Positions 17,221-26,762 of a stretch of DNA of 64,000 nt are shown piece by piece. Position 1 is the first letter of the stretch; every line of letters begins with the position of its first letter. The DNA is taken from positions 48,439 to 112,438 of the forward strand of contig JAYNHH010000003.1 in the NCBI GenBank assembly GCA_038107835.1. Direction: 5' to 3'. The translations under genes and the position numbers were made by a program. This DNA is from MED-G116 sp038107835. Its GTDB lineage: Bacteria; Pseudomonadota; Alphaproteobacteria; Puniceispirillales; Puniceispirillaceae. The notes beneath the pieces are model-generated. The model was not told the DNA's origin. It saw only the letters and a list, made by a program, of their open reading frames with translations, and ran no database searches.

Positions 17221-18234
17221 TCACTCCACCCCCGCCAGAAGTGCCAGTTCAACCGCGAGTGCCTGTGCGGTCTCGGCAACATCATGCACCCGCAGCATCT
17301 GCACGCCCTGCCGGACTGCCGCCATAGCCAGCCCGAGTGAACCGGGAAGGCGCTGATCAGCCGGCTCACCAGATGAAAGTTTTGCAATGCTTGATTTCCG
17401 GCTGGCGCCGAACAGCAGTGGCACCCCAAGCCCATGCAGCATCGCCAGCCAGTTCACCAACTGCAGATTATGATGGAGAGTCTTGCCAAAACCAAAACCG
17501 GGATCAACGCTGATTTTCGACCGGGGAATCCCAGCCGCCATTGCCGCCGCGATCCGGCTTTCCAGAAAGCTGTAAATTTCGACCGGGGCAAAGTCATATT
17601 GCGGGTCATCCTGCATCGTCTCAGGCGTTCCCTGCATATGCATGATGACAACATGACATCCCGTCCGGGCCGCTGCCTGAAGAGCGCCCTCGCCGCCGAG
17701 TCCAGCAACATCATTGATAATGCCAGCGCCCGCCGCGGCCGCCCGATCCATCACCTCGGCATGTCTGGTGTCAATCGAAAGCACGGCTCCACATTGCCTC
17801 AAACCACTCAGAGGTGGCAGCACGCGCGCCAATTCCTGATTGCGGGTGATCGGCGCAGCCCCCGGGCGGGTCGACTCGCCGCCAATATCTATAATGTCAG
17901 CACCCGCCGTAACCATGGCCCTGCCAGCTGCCACCGCCAGTGCAGGCGCGCTATGCTGACCGCCATCGGAAAAGCTGTCAGGCGTGACATTCAAGATGCC
18001 CATGATCGCGGGAGCTGTCATGGCAAGGCCGGCAAACGCGGTGCGTGGCTGCGTCAGATTGTCGATGATTTGCGCTGCAGCATTGCGGTCATCGGCGGTA
18101 TCCAGCAAATGGTCAATATCCATCCTGCAGACGCGATGACCACCCGCGCCAGCCTGCACGACATCAACAAAATCGAAGCTGGCCTGACCGCCGGCAAGTG
18201 GCTTGCTGCCTCCGGATGAAATGACCGGCCGCAC
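17221..18234 (-). CDS. folP: Dihydropteroate synthase
   Basis: 337 residues from a GTG at 18234. Core motifs: IMGILNVTPDSFSDGG, GGESTRPGA, and DPGFGFGKTLHHN. It condenses dihydropterin pyrophosphate with p-aminobenzoate in folate synthesis. About 80 residues precede the core; part of this (PLAGGQASFDFVDVV) matches the N-terminal extension usual in alphaproteobacterial FolP. The frame is open to an ATG at 18297, but that start would place a perfect 11-bp terminator-like hairpin inside the coding region, so I chose the first GTG after it. The exact start remains uncertain. Confidence 0.88.
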   Translation of the reverse strand: MRPVISSGGSKPLAGGQASFDFVDVVQAGAGGHRVCRMDIDHLLDTADDRNAAAQIIDNLTQPRTAFAGLAMTAPAIMGILNVTPDSFSDGGQHSAPALAVAAGRAMVTAGADIIDIGGESTRPGAAPITRNQELARVLPPLSGLRQCGAVLSIDTRHAEVMDRAAAAGAGIINDVAGLGGEGALQAAARTGCHVVIMHMQGTPETMQDDPQYDFAPVEIYSFLESRIAAAMAAGIPRSKISVDPGFGFGKTLHHNLQLVNWLAMLHGLGVPLLFGASRKSSIAKLSSGEPADQRLPGSLGLAMAAVRQGVQMLRVHDVAETAQALAVELALLAGVE

Positions 18235-18250
18235 CCAGCTTGGCACGGCA

Positions 18251-18277
18251 AAAGGCGGTGCCGAAAGCACCGCCTTT
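18251..18277 (-). terminator. Terminator-like hairpin after ftsH
   Basis: A perfect 11-bp stem, AAAGGCGGTGC (18251-18261) with GCACCGCCTTT (18267-18277), closed by a 5-nt loop. On the minus strand it ends in a short TTTT run. It lies 38 nt after the ftsH stop and just before folP. The T-run is short, so it may attenuate rather than stop transcription. Confidence 0.65.
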
Positions 18278-18314
18278 GGAATTGGGTCGCCCTGCATGTG
18301 ATCAGCCAGCCTGA

Positions 18315-20228
18315 TCAGGCGGTTTCACTGCCGGGCTTCTTGCTCCGGCCAGAACCTGGAAGGGTGGCGCGTGAACGCTTGCCACGGGGCGTGTCAATTT
18401 CATCTGCCGGGTCCTGACGGGACAGGGTACCACCTTCGACGATGATCTTGATCTCGTCGCCGTTAAGCGTCTCATACTCCAGTAAACCCTGTGCCAGACG
18501 TTCGAGTTCATCATCGTGCTTTTTCAGGATTTTGGTGGCGTCATCATAGGCTTCGTCAACTATCCTGCGTGTTTCAGCATCAATGATGGATGCTGTCTGG
18601 TCCGACATGTTTTTCTGCTGTGATACTGAACGACCGAGAAAGACCTCCTGTTCATCAGCGCTGTAGGCAAGGAAGCCGAGTTTGTCCGACATGCCCCACT
18701 CAGTTACCATCCGACGTGCCATATCTGTTGCCATCCGGATATCGGACGAGGCTCCGGTGGTAATCTTGTCCTCACCAAAGATCAGATCCTCGGCAATGCG
18801 GCCACCACAGGCCACACGCAGATCGGCATAAATCTTGTCACGTGCAAGTGAAATACGGTCACCTTCGGGCAGGCGCATCACCATGCCAAGCGCCCGGCCC
18901 CGTGGAATAATCGTTGCCTTGTGGATCGGATCAGATGCCGGGCAATGCAACGCCACAACAGCGTGGCCTGCCTCATGGTAGGCGGTAAGGCGCTTTTCCT
19001 CATCGGTCATCACCATCGAGCGCCGTTCGGAGCCAAGCATGACCTTGTCCTTGGCCTCCTCGAATTCGGCCATGGATACAGTTCGCCGCCCCTTGCGTGC
19101 CGCCAGTAATGCCGCCTCATTCACAAGATTGGCCAGATCAGCACCGGAAAATCCGGGTGTACCACGGGCGATCACACGTGCGTCGACACCTTCTGCGAGC
19201 GGTGTCTTGCGCATATGCACCTTCAAAATCTTTTCACGTCCCATCACATCCGGGTTGGGAACGACAACCTGCCGATCGAAACGGCCAGGGCGCAGCAATG
19301 CGGGGTCAAGCACATCGGGACGGTTGGTCGCGGCAATCAGGATCACACCCTCATTCGCCTCAAAGCCGTCCATTTCGACAAGCATCTGGTTCAGCGTCTG
19401 CTCGCGTTCATCATTGCCGCCGCCAAGTCCAGCACCACGGTGCCGTCCAACCGCATCAATCTCGTCAATGAATATGATACAGGGGGCATTTTTCTTGCCC
19501 TGTTCGAACATGTCGCGGACACGGCTTGCGCCGACACCAACAAACATCTCAACAAAATCAGAGCCAGAGATGGTGAAAAAGGGGACATTCGCCTCACCAG
19601 CGATAGCCTTGGCGAGTAGGGTCTTACCCGTTCCCGGGGGTCCGACAAGCAACACACCCTTTGGAATCTTGCCGCCAAGCCGCTGGAATTTGCCGGGATC
19701 CTTCAGGAATTCGACAACCTCCTCCAGCTCGGTTTTTGCCTCGTCAATGCCGGCGACATCCTCAAATGTGACCCTGCCCTGATGTTCGGTCAGCAGTTTC
19801 GCTCGCGATTTGCCAAAGCCCATGGCACCGCGTGAGCCACCCTGCATCTGCCGCATGAAGAAAATCCAGATCCCGATGAACAGCAGCATCGGAAACCATG
19901 ACAGGAGGATTGACAGGAAACCGGGCATGCCGCTGTCTTCGGGGCTCGCAATGATACGAACATCATTGGCGTCCAACACCTCAACGACATCGGTTCCTTC
20001 GGGCATCACGCTGGTGATGACGCGGCCATTTTTGGCCTGCCCTTTCAAATTACGGCCATCAATCACCACTTCGACAACCTGCTGGCTTTCAACCTCGGCA
20101 ATAAAATCGGAATAGGCAAGCTGGGTGCCGGGCGTTGACGACGACGGACTCTGAAACAGGTTGAACAGCCCGACAAGGGCCGCACCAAAAATAAGCCAGA
20201 TAATAATATTTCTTGCCAGGTTATTCAC
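18315..20228 (-). CDS. ftsH: ATP-dependent zinc metalloprotease FtsH
   Basis: 637 residues from a GTG at 20228 (reading MNNLARN, the usual opening), which has GGAAG 5 nt upstream; the ATG four codons earlier has its purine run directly against the start codon. Two N-terminal transmembrane segments (about 7-25 and 103-126) flank a periplasmic domain. The AAA domain has Walker A GPPGTGKT near 196-203 and the second region of homology, and the protease domain has HEAGH. It degrades membrane proteins and, in other species, RpoH and LpxC. Downstream of tilS. Confidence 0.95.
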   Translation of the reverse strand: MNNLARNIIIWLIFGAALVGLFNLFQSPSSSTPGTQLAYSDFIAEVESQQVVEVVIDGRNLKGQAKNGRVITSVMPEGTDVVEVLDANDVRIIASPEDSGMPGFLSILLSWFPMLLFIGIWIFFMRQMQGGSRGAMGFGKSRAKLLTEHQGRVTFEDVAGIDEAKTELEEVVEFLKDPGKFQRLGGKIPKGVLLVGPPGTGKTLLAKAIAGEANVPFFTISGSDFVEMFVGVGASRVRDMFEQGKKNAPCIIFIDEIDAVGRHRGAGLGGGNDEREQTLNQMLVEMDGFEANEGVILIAATNRPDVLDPALLRPGRFDRQVVVPNPDVMGREKILKVHMRKTPLAEGVDARVIARGTPGFSGADLANLVNEAALLAARKGRRTVSMAEFEEAKDKVMLGSERRSMVMTDEEKRLTAYHEAGHAVVALHCPASDPIHKATIIPRGRALGMVMRLPEGDRISLARDKIYADLRVACGGRIAEDLIFGEDKITTGASSDIRMATDMARRMVTEWGMSDKLGFLAYSADEQEVFLGRSVSQQKNMSDQTASIIDAETRRIVDEAYDDATKILKKHDDELERLAQGLLEYETLNGDEIKIIVEGGTLSRQDPADEIDTPRGKRSRATLPGSGRSKKPGSETA

Positions 20229-20295
20229 GTCAGCTTCCATCCTTCGTCGATACTGCGGACAGTCCCGTGTTCAGCGCCACGCTTTGCCCATTTTC

Positions 20296-21624
20296 TCATT
20301 CTTTGCCAGAATTCCGTACTCTCTCCAGCGCCAGAAACGTTGCGGTCGCGCCACCAGTCACGGAATCGCTATGATCCTTGCCTGTTAAGTGGGGATACAG
20401 CACCCTGCCGTCAAGGGTTTCAATGGTTGGAAAGGCCTGTCTGAGGGCATGCGGCAAACCATCCCACTGCGCGGGTGGCAATGCATCGCCAAGCATGCGG
20501 ATATGCCCGGCCAGCGGCGAGACCACCCTCCAGACGCCCGCATAAATAACGGGCACAGACGCGCTGATCTCAACATGTGGTGGATTCCGGCCAGGCTCAT
20601 GCAAAATCCGGCAGAATGCGCCCCCGCCCATCACGGTGAACCGGCAACTGCCAAGCGTCGCCGGCGCGCCAGCCTCAAGGCGTGACCGCAGCCGGCAGAA
20701 CGCTGCCTGTGATGGCAAATAATCACCCCCACCGACAGCCATTACCGACCTGCCAACCACCCGCCGCCACAAATCATCTGGTAGCGGGCGAAGGGCCGCC
20801 AGCGAAAAGACCGCATAGCCCTCGGCAAACAACTCAGGCAGATCGAGTTGATCCGCCAGAACGGCATCAACACTGCAACAAATCGCCCGCGCAGCGGCAG
20901 ACAAACGGATCAATCCCGCAGCCATATCCTTTCCGCTTCCAGAGAGGCATGCCAGAGACTGCCGCACCCGCACCCGTTCAAACCTGCGATCTTGGTTGCT
21001 TGGATCATTCTCAAAGCCGCAGCCAAAATCCCGACACACCATCATCAGTTCATCTGGTCTCCATTCCAATAATGGTCGCAGAACCGGAATATCGGCCAAG
21101 CACCGGGTGGACCCCATGCCACCAAGACCTCCAAGGCCGGAGCCGTGCGCCAGACGCATGAAAACAGTTTCCGCCTGGTCGGCCTCGTGATGCGCAAGCA
21201 ACAGAACGGCACCTGTTTCGCGTGCAATCGATGTCAGAATTGCGTAGCGTTGATCGCGGGCCCAGCTCTGAATTCCGCCTTTCGGTGCGACGGCATCAAC
21301 CCGCCTGATTGCAATATCGATTCCGAAATGCCGCATCCGCGTGGCAACACGGCTGGCTTCATCGGCTGAATCCGGGCGCAGGCCATGATCGATAAGGACT
21401 GCCTGATGGGAAATGCCCCTCTGTCTGGCATATTGCTCAGCAAGCAGGACAAGGGCCGTACTGTCCGGCCCACCCGAAAATGCGGTCAGTAAAGGGCGTT
21501 TCCTGTCAGCCACAGCCTGCTGGCCACCCCCTCGGACACCGGCAGGGCCATTAAAACAAGCAAGACCAGCCTCAAGAGCCGTGGCAAAACGTACTGTCTG
21601 TCTGCTGTCAGGCTCAGCTGTCAC
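20296..21624 (-). CDS. tilS: tRNA(Ile)-lysidine synthetase
   Basis: 442 residues with the PP-loop SGGPDST at 50-56, then LLAHHEADQAETVFMRLAHGSGLGGL, which is the TilS family signature. It converts C34 to lysidine in the CAU-anticodon tRNA-Ile, essential for reading AUA. The C-terminal half is divergent. Its first codons overlap the end of cpoB by 11 nt, implying coupled translation. The order cpoB-tilS-ftsH is conserved among alphaproteobacteria. Confidence 0.92.
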   Translation of the reverse strand: MTAEPDSRQTVRFATALEAGLACFNGPAGVRGGGQQAVADRKRPLLTAFSGGPDSTALVLLAEQYARQRGISHQAVLIDHGLRPDSADEASRVATRMRHFGIDIAIRRVDAVAPKGGIQSWARDQRYAILTSIARETGAVLLLAHHEADQAETVFMRLAHGSGLGGLGGMGSTRCLADIPVLRPLLEWRPDELMMVCRDFGCGFENDPSNQDRRFERVRVRQSLACLSGSGKDMAAGLIRLSAAARAICCSVDAVLADQLDLPELFAEGYAVFSLAALRPLPDDLWRRVVGRSVMAVGGGDYLPSQAAFCRLRSRLEAGAPATLGSCRFTVMGGGAFCRILHEPGRNPPHVEISASVPVIYAGVWRVVSPLAGHIRMLGDALPPAQWDGLPHALRQAFPTIETLDGRVLYPHLTGKDHSDSVTGGATATFLALERVRNSGKE

Positions 21625-22777
21625 AATTCGAGGCGGCGCTCAATTTCGCCAACTGGGTGGTAAAACTTTCCGGCGGCGAGTCAAGGAGGCTTGGCAGTGA
21701 GGCATAAATGGCGCAGGCCTGATCCTGAGGTGCAAAATGCGAGACTGACTCAGCGATCCACATCGTTGTGTCGACCAGCCGGGCATCATTCGGGTATTCC
21801 GAGTTGAACTCAGAAAATGTCATGGCTGCCTTTTCATAGGATCCCCGCATGAATTGGACTCGACCAAGCCAGAAGGCGGCGTCGGCCTCGCGGCTATGTC
21901 CCTTGTTGAATACACGGAACTCGGCAAAAGCCCCCTCCGCAGTTTCCAGATCATTCTGCAGCGCTTTGCCAAGGGCAAAGCGGTATTGTTCATCTGGACT
22001 TTCGTCGGGCAGAATCTCCGGTTTTGCAGGAAGTTCTGACGCCTCTTCAGTTGCATTTGCCACTGCTGTCTCCTGCGTACCAACAACGGCATCCGGCTGC
22101 GCAATGCCGCCGACTGCATCTTTCGATGTGTTTTTTGGAGCGGCAGCAATCGTGGTGTCATCATCACCAAGCTGTTGGTTCAATTTGTTCTCATCAACCG
22201 ACCAGGTGGTGGTACCATCACCCGCATTGCGCTGCATGGTGATCTGCTCACCAGAGTCGGCTGGCAGTGTGTCATCAGCAACCGCAGCATTCGCGAGATC
22301 ATCGCCACCAAGCGTCATCAGGGTCTGCATTCTCTTTTCCATGCGCAACAACCGAAATTCAACATCAGAGGTAATTTCAAGCGTGCGCTCCATGCGGCGA
22401 TTGGTCATCGCCAGCGCGTCTGTCAGACGTTCGATATTATCCTGCAGGGACCGGATGCTGGCACTGATCTCGCTCTCGTCCGTCGAGGTGCTGCTGGAGA
22501 GCTGTTCAACCTGCATTTGCAATGTGCGAAAACCCTGTTCGACACTGCCGCGCAGATCCTTAAGGTCTGCGTCAAACAGATCCATGCGCTGCTGCTGACG
22601 CAGGATCAATTCCTGTTCACCCTTGGTGTCGTCGGGAGCAAGAATAACCGTACGCGAACTCTTGCCCGTTGTTGCTTTGTTCGATCCATCAGCACTGTAG
22701 CTTTGTGCGACAGCGAGAGGTGCCACCAGCAAAAGCGGTAGCGCCACGGCCACAGATGCAGCAAATTTTTTGATCAT
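21614..22777 (-). CDS. cpoB: Cell division coordinator CpoB (YbgF), Tol-Pal associated
   Basis: 387 residues from the ATG at 22777, giving a clean signal peptide (KKFAASVAVALPLLLVAPLAVAQ). Then comes a coiled-coil region (about 50-140), a low-complexity acidic middle, and C-terminal tetratricopeptide-like repeats (DEQYRFALGKALQNDLETAEGAF; AAFWLGRVQFMRGSYEKAAMTF). CpoB links Tol-Pal constriction of the outer membrane to peptidoglycan synthesis at the septum. It lies last in the tol cluster, after a terminator, so its expression may be partly separate. Confidence 0.88.
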   Translation of the reverse strand: MIKKFAASVAVALPLLLVAPLAVAQSYSADGSNKATTGKSSRTVILAPDDTKGEQELILRQQQRMDLFDADLKDLRGSVEQGFRTLQMQVEQLSSSTSTDESEISASIRSLQDNIERLTDALAMTNRRMERTLEITSDVEFRLLRMEKRMQTLMTLGGDDLANAAVADDTLPADSGEQITMQRNAGDGTTTWSVDENKLNQQLGDDDTTIAAAPKNTSKDAVGGIAQPDAVVGTQETAVANATEEASELPAKPEILPDESPDEQYRFALGKALQNDLETAEGAFAEFRVFNKGHSREADAAFWLGRVQFMRGSYEKAAMTFSEFNSEYPNDARLVDTTMWIAESVSHFAPQDQACAIYASLPSLLDSPPESFTTQLAKLSAASNCDS

Positions 22778-22875
22778 CAGAACAGCCCTTGCATTTTTTC
22801 GCATCGAATTGGAACGTTTGGTCGATCACGAGGAGAAAGAGAGTAAATCGCCATTTTGGCAGAAATTAGGCACAA

Positions 22876-22900
22876 AAAGAGGAGCCCGAAGCCCCTCTTT
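22876..22900 (-). terminator. Rho-independent terminator after pal
   Basis: AAAGAGGAGC (22876-22885) pairs with GCCCCTCTTT (22891-22900) with one mismatch around a 5-nt loop. On the minus strand the stem runs into TTTTT (TCTTTTTGTG). It begins 45 nt after the pal stop and precedes cpoB, so it should reduce read-through from tolQRAB-pal into cpoB. Confidence 0.8.
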
Positions 22901-22944
22901 CCAAGTCGTTCAGAAACCACCACATCCGCAGGGTTTCCCCTGGT

Positions 22945-23499
22945 TTAATTAATGATCGTTGCAGACCGGCGATTTTTTGCCCAGGCAGATTCATTCGAAC
23001 CTTCAACCGCCGGGCGTTCCTTGCCATAGGACACGATCCGAACCCGCGCAGCGTCGATCCCCTGAGCCAGCAGGAAATCGCGCGATGCAGAGGCACGGCG
23101 CTCACCAAGGGCGAGGTTATATTCACGCGTGCCACGCTCATCGCAGTGGCCCTCAATGGTGATTTTAACTGATGGGTTCACTTTCAGGAAAGCAGCCTGA
23201 CGGGACAATGTCTGCTGCGCCCGTGGATCAAGCGCCGAACTGTCGAAAGCGAAATAGACCGTGTTTCCAATCGCCGTCAGCTTTTCCGCAGGTGTGCGGG
23301 TTGAGGTTGTTGAACCAGAACCAGCAGTTGCCGATGAGGAGTCCGAAGCAGACGAGCTGTCGCTTGAAGCTGCAGCTGTCGTCGTCGTCGTTGTTGTTGA
23401 TGAACTGTCGCCACTGCTATCGCTCGCTGTTTGTGAAGCTGTCTCACAAGCTGCAAGGAAGAAGGTCGCTGCGAAGAGTGCAATCAGGCGTTGAAACAT
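22945..23499 (-). CDS. pal: Peptidoglycan-associated lipoprotein Pal
   Basis: 184 residues. Lipobox FLAAC with lipidated Cys at 18, then a striking Ser/Thr/Ala-rich linker (about 20-68, including a run of Thr), then an OmpA-like domain: VYFAFDSSALDPRAQQTL, ITIEGHCDERGTREYNLALGERRA and VRIVSYGKERP. It anchors the outer membrane to peptidoglycan and to TolB. A GGGGG stands before the ATG. Separated from tolB by 314 bp, where I see no gene. Confidence 0.95.
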   Translation of the reverse strand: MFQRLIALFAATFFLAACETASQTASDSSGDSSSTTTTTTTAAASSDSSSASDSSSATAGSGSTTSTRTPAEKLTAIGNTVYFAFDSSALDPRAQQTLSRQAAFLKVNPSVKITIEGHCDERGTREYNLALGERRASASRDFLLAQGIDAARVRIVSYGKERPAVEGSNESAWAKNRRSATIIN

Positions 23500-23813
23500 T
23501 TTATGCCCCCGATATTTTGAGTTGTCCGGCGTACCGGTTCCGTTATTCTGTTGTGCCCGCCGTCTGCAGGTCCATTATGCCACCATAAGTCCCGTAACCA
23601 AGAAGTACCGCTAACGCAACATTCAGAATGCAGACACGTAGCTGGGTCCGGAATTCGCTTCTGGCTGACAAATCCTCTTAGTGTAATAACGCAAAAACCC
23701 AGTGAAAGAAACAGAAAAACTTGCCATTTGGTCAGTGCAGCTCTTGAAATGTCTGGCTGGCGGCGTTTTGAATACCCATTTTGGGAAGTGATGAGGGAAA
23801 AGGCGACAACACG
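23500..23813. other. Intergenic region tolB-pal
   Basis: 314 bp without a credible gene; the frames open here have no ribosome site or family resemblance. It is more AT-rich than its surroundings and probably carries a promoter for pal, but I cannot pick a convincing -35/-10 pair. Confidence 0.5.
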
Positions 23814-25163
23814 CTAGCGGACGGGCGACCAGGCTGGATCTGAGGCATCGGAGGGTGTGATTACACGGCGCTCGTTAAATCCCGTGATATCAACACGATA
23901 CAGAGCTGTCTCACCACCGGTGCCATCATTCTCGAACGGCTCCTGTTTGAAATACATCAACACGCGCCCGTTCGGTGCCCAGGTTGGTGCCTCAACCAGA
24001 AATCCCTCGGCAAGCAGACGTTCGCCAGACCCATCGACATTCATCACACCGATGTAGAAACTACCACCTGTCATTTTGGTAAAGGCAATGATATCGCCGC
24101 GCGGCGACCAAACCGGCGTTGCATAACGCCCATCCCCGAAGCTGATGCGCTTTACATTGCTGCCATCGGTATTCATGACATATAGCTGTTGCCGCCCACC
24201 CCTGTCAGAATTGAACACGATTTTGCGGCCATCTGGCGAATAGGAAGGCGAGGTGTCGATGGACGCTGATTTTGTCAGCTGGTTCATTGCCTGCGTGCTG
24301 AGATCCATTTCATAGATGTCGGTCAGGCCATTTTTCGCCCAGCTCATGATCAGCTTGTCGCCGCGTGGCCCAAAACGGGGCGCAAAAGTCATTCCCGGAA
24401 AGGAGCCAAGCCGTTCGCTTCGCCCAGTCCTGATGTCGTGGATATAGACATTGGGTTCATCATTGAAATAATTGAGATATGCAATTTCATGCGTTTGCGG
24501 CGAGAAACGGGGGGTCAGCACAAGGTCGAGGCCACTGGTCAGATAGCGGTGGTTATGCCCATCCTGATCCATGATCGCCAGACGTTTGACGCGGCGGGAT
24601 TGCGTTCCGGACTCCGCGACATAGACAATCTGCGTATCAAAGTAACCCGAATCCCCAGTGAATTCCTCATAAACGAAATCAGCAATCTTGTGGGCCAGCT
24701 GGCGCAGACCATCGGGGCTGGCATTGCCCGAGCCCGAGGTTATGTTGCGCTGCGTGATCACATCCCACAGCACAAATTCCACCTGCAGTTTACCATCGGC
24801 ATCAATCTCGGCAGAGCCGACAAGCAGCCCTTTTGCGCCAAGCGGCGCCCAGTTGGCAAAATTGGGACGGATGGCGGGTGACTTCGGCGGTGCGATGAAG
24901 GCAGCACTGTCGATCGGGTCAAACAGACCCGAACTGAGCAGATCATTGGAGATGATTTCGGCGATCTGCCGACCGGCATCGCTGATCTCGCCGCCAAGGT
25001 TGGTAAATTCAGCAATGGCGATTGGCGTCGGCGCAACCTGCCCCTCGGTAATGCGGATGCGCTGTTGGGCTGTTGCGGGTTCAGCAGAAAAAACAAATAT
25101 TACCGCAGCCAACGCCATCAGGCTGGACAGAATTGACAGTCTCACTTTCAACGCATTCATCAA
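23814..25163 (-). CDS. tolB: Tol-Pal system beta-propeller protein TolB
   Basis: 449 residues. A signal peptide ends near ATAQQ. The N-terminal domain (about 32-160) is followed by WD40-like repeats with the PDGRKIVFNSDRGGRQQLYVMNTDG and TPVWSPRGDIIAFTK patterns. TolB sits in the periplasm between TolA and Pal. GAGGG lies upstream of the double ATG start. It follows tolA with 37 bp between. Confidence 0.96.
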   Translation of the reverse strand: MMNALKVRLSILSSLMALAAVIFVFSAEPATAQQRIRITEGQVAPTPIAIAEFTNLGGEISDAGRQIAEIISNDLLSSGLFDPIDSAAFIAPPKSPAIRPNFANWAPLGAKGLLVGSAEIDADGKLQVEFVLWDVITQRNITSGSGNASPDGLRQLAHKIADFVYEEFTGDSGYFDTQIVYVAESGTQSRRVKRLAIMDQDGHNHRYLTSGLDLVLTPRFSPQTHEIAYLNYFNDEPNVYIHDIRTGRSERLGSFPGMTFAPRFGPRGDKLIMSWAKNGLTDIYEMDLSTQAMNQLTKSASIDTSPSYSPDGRKIVFNSDRGGRQQLYVMNTDGSNVKRISFGDGRYATPVWSPRGDIIAFTKMTGGSFYIGVMNVDGSGERLLAEGFLVEAPTWAPNGRVLMYFKQEPFENDGTGGETALYRVDITGFNERRVITPSDASDPAWSPVR

Positions 25164-25200
25164 GACACCCTCTTAACCGGTCTTGGCCATAACCGCCCCA

Positions 25201-26289
25201 TCAACGCGACATGAAGGCCGGGTCGAACTCAAAAATAAATTCCCGCCGCTGCCCGTTGGGGTTGTGCGGAATTGGCAACGGCGAACTATCCACCATGGCC
25301 CGCTGCGCCGCAAGGGCCGAAGCCTTGAAATATTTGTCCAGCGACATTCTGAGCCTGTCCTCGATCTCGGCCTTCAATACATTGCTCTCGCTATCTATCA
25401 CCACAATTATGTCAACAATAAGTGAATCATTGCCAGCGGCGCCCGGTGGCGGACTCCAATAGTCTCTGAGATGCAGCCGCAACCGGTCAATCACGTCAAC
25501 ACCGATTTTCATGTTACGCGGTGGTTGGGGCGCTTTCTGGGCATTGCCCGCCGCCGCGGTCAATGTCTTGGTCAATTCATCAGACGCCTGCTTTCGCTCC
25601 TGTTCCTTGCGCTTCTTCTCGGCTTCCTCAGCCTGATTTTTGACCTTGGCAAGGTTCTGCAGAACGCCGGTTGCCGCCTGTTTGCGTTTCTGCTCATCCT
25701 TGACCAGCTTGTTGACCTGTGCGGCCAAATTGTCCTGCGCCTTGTTGGTCTGACTGGGCTTGGTGGTCTGTGGTTTTTTCGGCGCGGCTTTCGGTGGTGT
25801 CGGTTTTGTCGTTGGCGTCTTTACCTTTTGGCGTTTCGGCTTTGGTTTTGGCAGGGCCTTTGGGAGTGCGCGCGGCTTTGCCTTGTGAGCTTGAACCGCT
25901 TCCACCTTGCTCAATTTGGGCTTGACTGTCGGTTTTTCCGGGATCACCTCAGCCGCCGGTGACGGTTTTTTCGGTGCGGGCTTGGGGTCTGGTGCAGGCT
26001 CAGCTTTTGTTTTTGGCACAGGCTCAGGTGCTGGCGCTGGCTTTGCAGCTGGTGGTTTGGGAGGCGGTGCTGGTTGCTTTTTCCTGATGGTCGGCTCTTT
26101 TTCTTCTTTTGCGGTGCTGGGTTTGTTGCCCTCAATCAGATTTGTCTCGGGCACAGTCTGAACGATTTCCATCACCACCAACGGCATATCCTCAGGCAGG
26201 TCGCGTTTCAGCGATGGCAAACCCACAATTGCCAGCACCGCCGCAAGGCAGTGCATCATCACTGAAATGAATATTGGACGACCTGTCAT
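25201..26289 (-). CDS. tolA: TolA, energy-transducing protein of the Tol-Pal system
   Basis: 362 residues. One N-terminal membrane segment (about 6-25), then a long Pro/Lys/Ala-rich region (about 60-190), a charged helical stretch (about 190-260, rich in Lys/Glu/Gln) and a compact C-terminal domain (about 270-362) ending FEFDPAFMSR. This is the TolA layout: the helix spans the periplasm and carries proton-motive energy from TolQR to TolB/Pal. Sequence is low-complexity, so identification leans on context between tolR and tolB. Confidence 0.9.
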   Translation of the reverse strand: MTGRPIFISVMMHCLAAVLAIVGLPSLKRDLPEDMPLVVMEIVQTVPETNLIEGNKPSTAKEEKEPTIRKKQPAPPPKPPAAKPAPAPEPVPKTKAEPAPDPKPAPKKPSPAAEVIPEKPTVKPKLSKVEAVQAHKAKPRALPKALPKPKPKRQKVKTPTTKPTPPKAAPKKPQTTKPSQTNKAQDNLAAQVNKLVKDEQKRKQAATGVLQNLAKVKNQAEEAEKKRKEQERKQASDELTKTLTAAAGNAQKAPQPPRNMKIGVDVIDRLRLHLRDYWSPPPGAAGNDSLIVDIIVVIDSESNVLKAEIEDRLRMSLDKYFKASALAAQRAMVDSSPLPIPHNPNGQRREFIFEFDPAFMSR

Positions 26290-26333
26290 GATGTCTCGCT
26301 GTTTCCCGTGCGACCTGGCTGGTGCAGCCCCGC

Positions 26334-26762
26334 CTAGCCCTGATCAGGCAGGCGGGCGACCAGGGCCACCCTCTCAAAGCCGGCAGCCTGAATACGTCCC
26401 ATCACTCCCAGGACATCACCGTAGGCCACGGCGGCATCACCCCGGACAAAGATGCGCACACCCGGATTGGCGTTGGAAATGGCCTGGAGCCGAGGGATCA
26501 ACTGATCCGGTGGCATCTCCGTTTCTTGCAGATAAAGTGAGCCATCATCCTTGATCGACACCACAAGCGGCGCGGCGTCAGCGTTGATCTGCCCTGCCTG
26601 CGTCTTTGGCAGATCAACCTCGACACCAACGGTCAACAACGGTGCTGTCACCATGAAAACAATCAACAGCACGAGCATCACATCGACGAAAGGCGTGACA
26701 TTGATTTCACCCATCGGCCTGTGCCGGCGTCCATTGCCGGAACGTTTTACGCCCGCGCCCAT
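26334..26762 (-). CDS. tolR: TolR (ExbD-family proton channel subunit)
   Basis: 142 residues. Conserved INVTPFVDVMLVLLIVFMVTAPLL holds the single membrane helix and the proton-carrying Asp (about residue 27). The rest is the periplasmic ExbD/TolR domain. Works with TolQ as the inner-membrane motor. Its start shares one base with the end of tolQ. Confidence 0.94.
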   Translation of the reverse strand: MGAGVKRSGNGRRHRPMGEINVTPFVDVMLVLLIVFMVTAPLLTVGVEVDLPKTQAGQINADAAPLVVSIKDDGSLYLQETEMPPDQLIPRLQAISNANPGVRIFVRGDAAVAYGDVLGVMGRIQAAGFERVALVARLPDQG

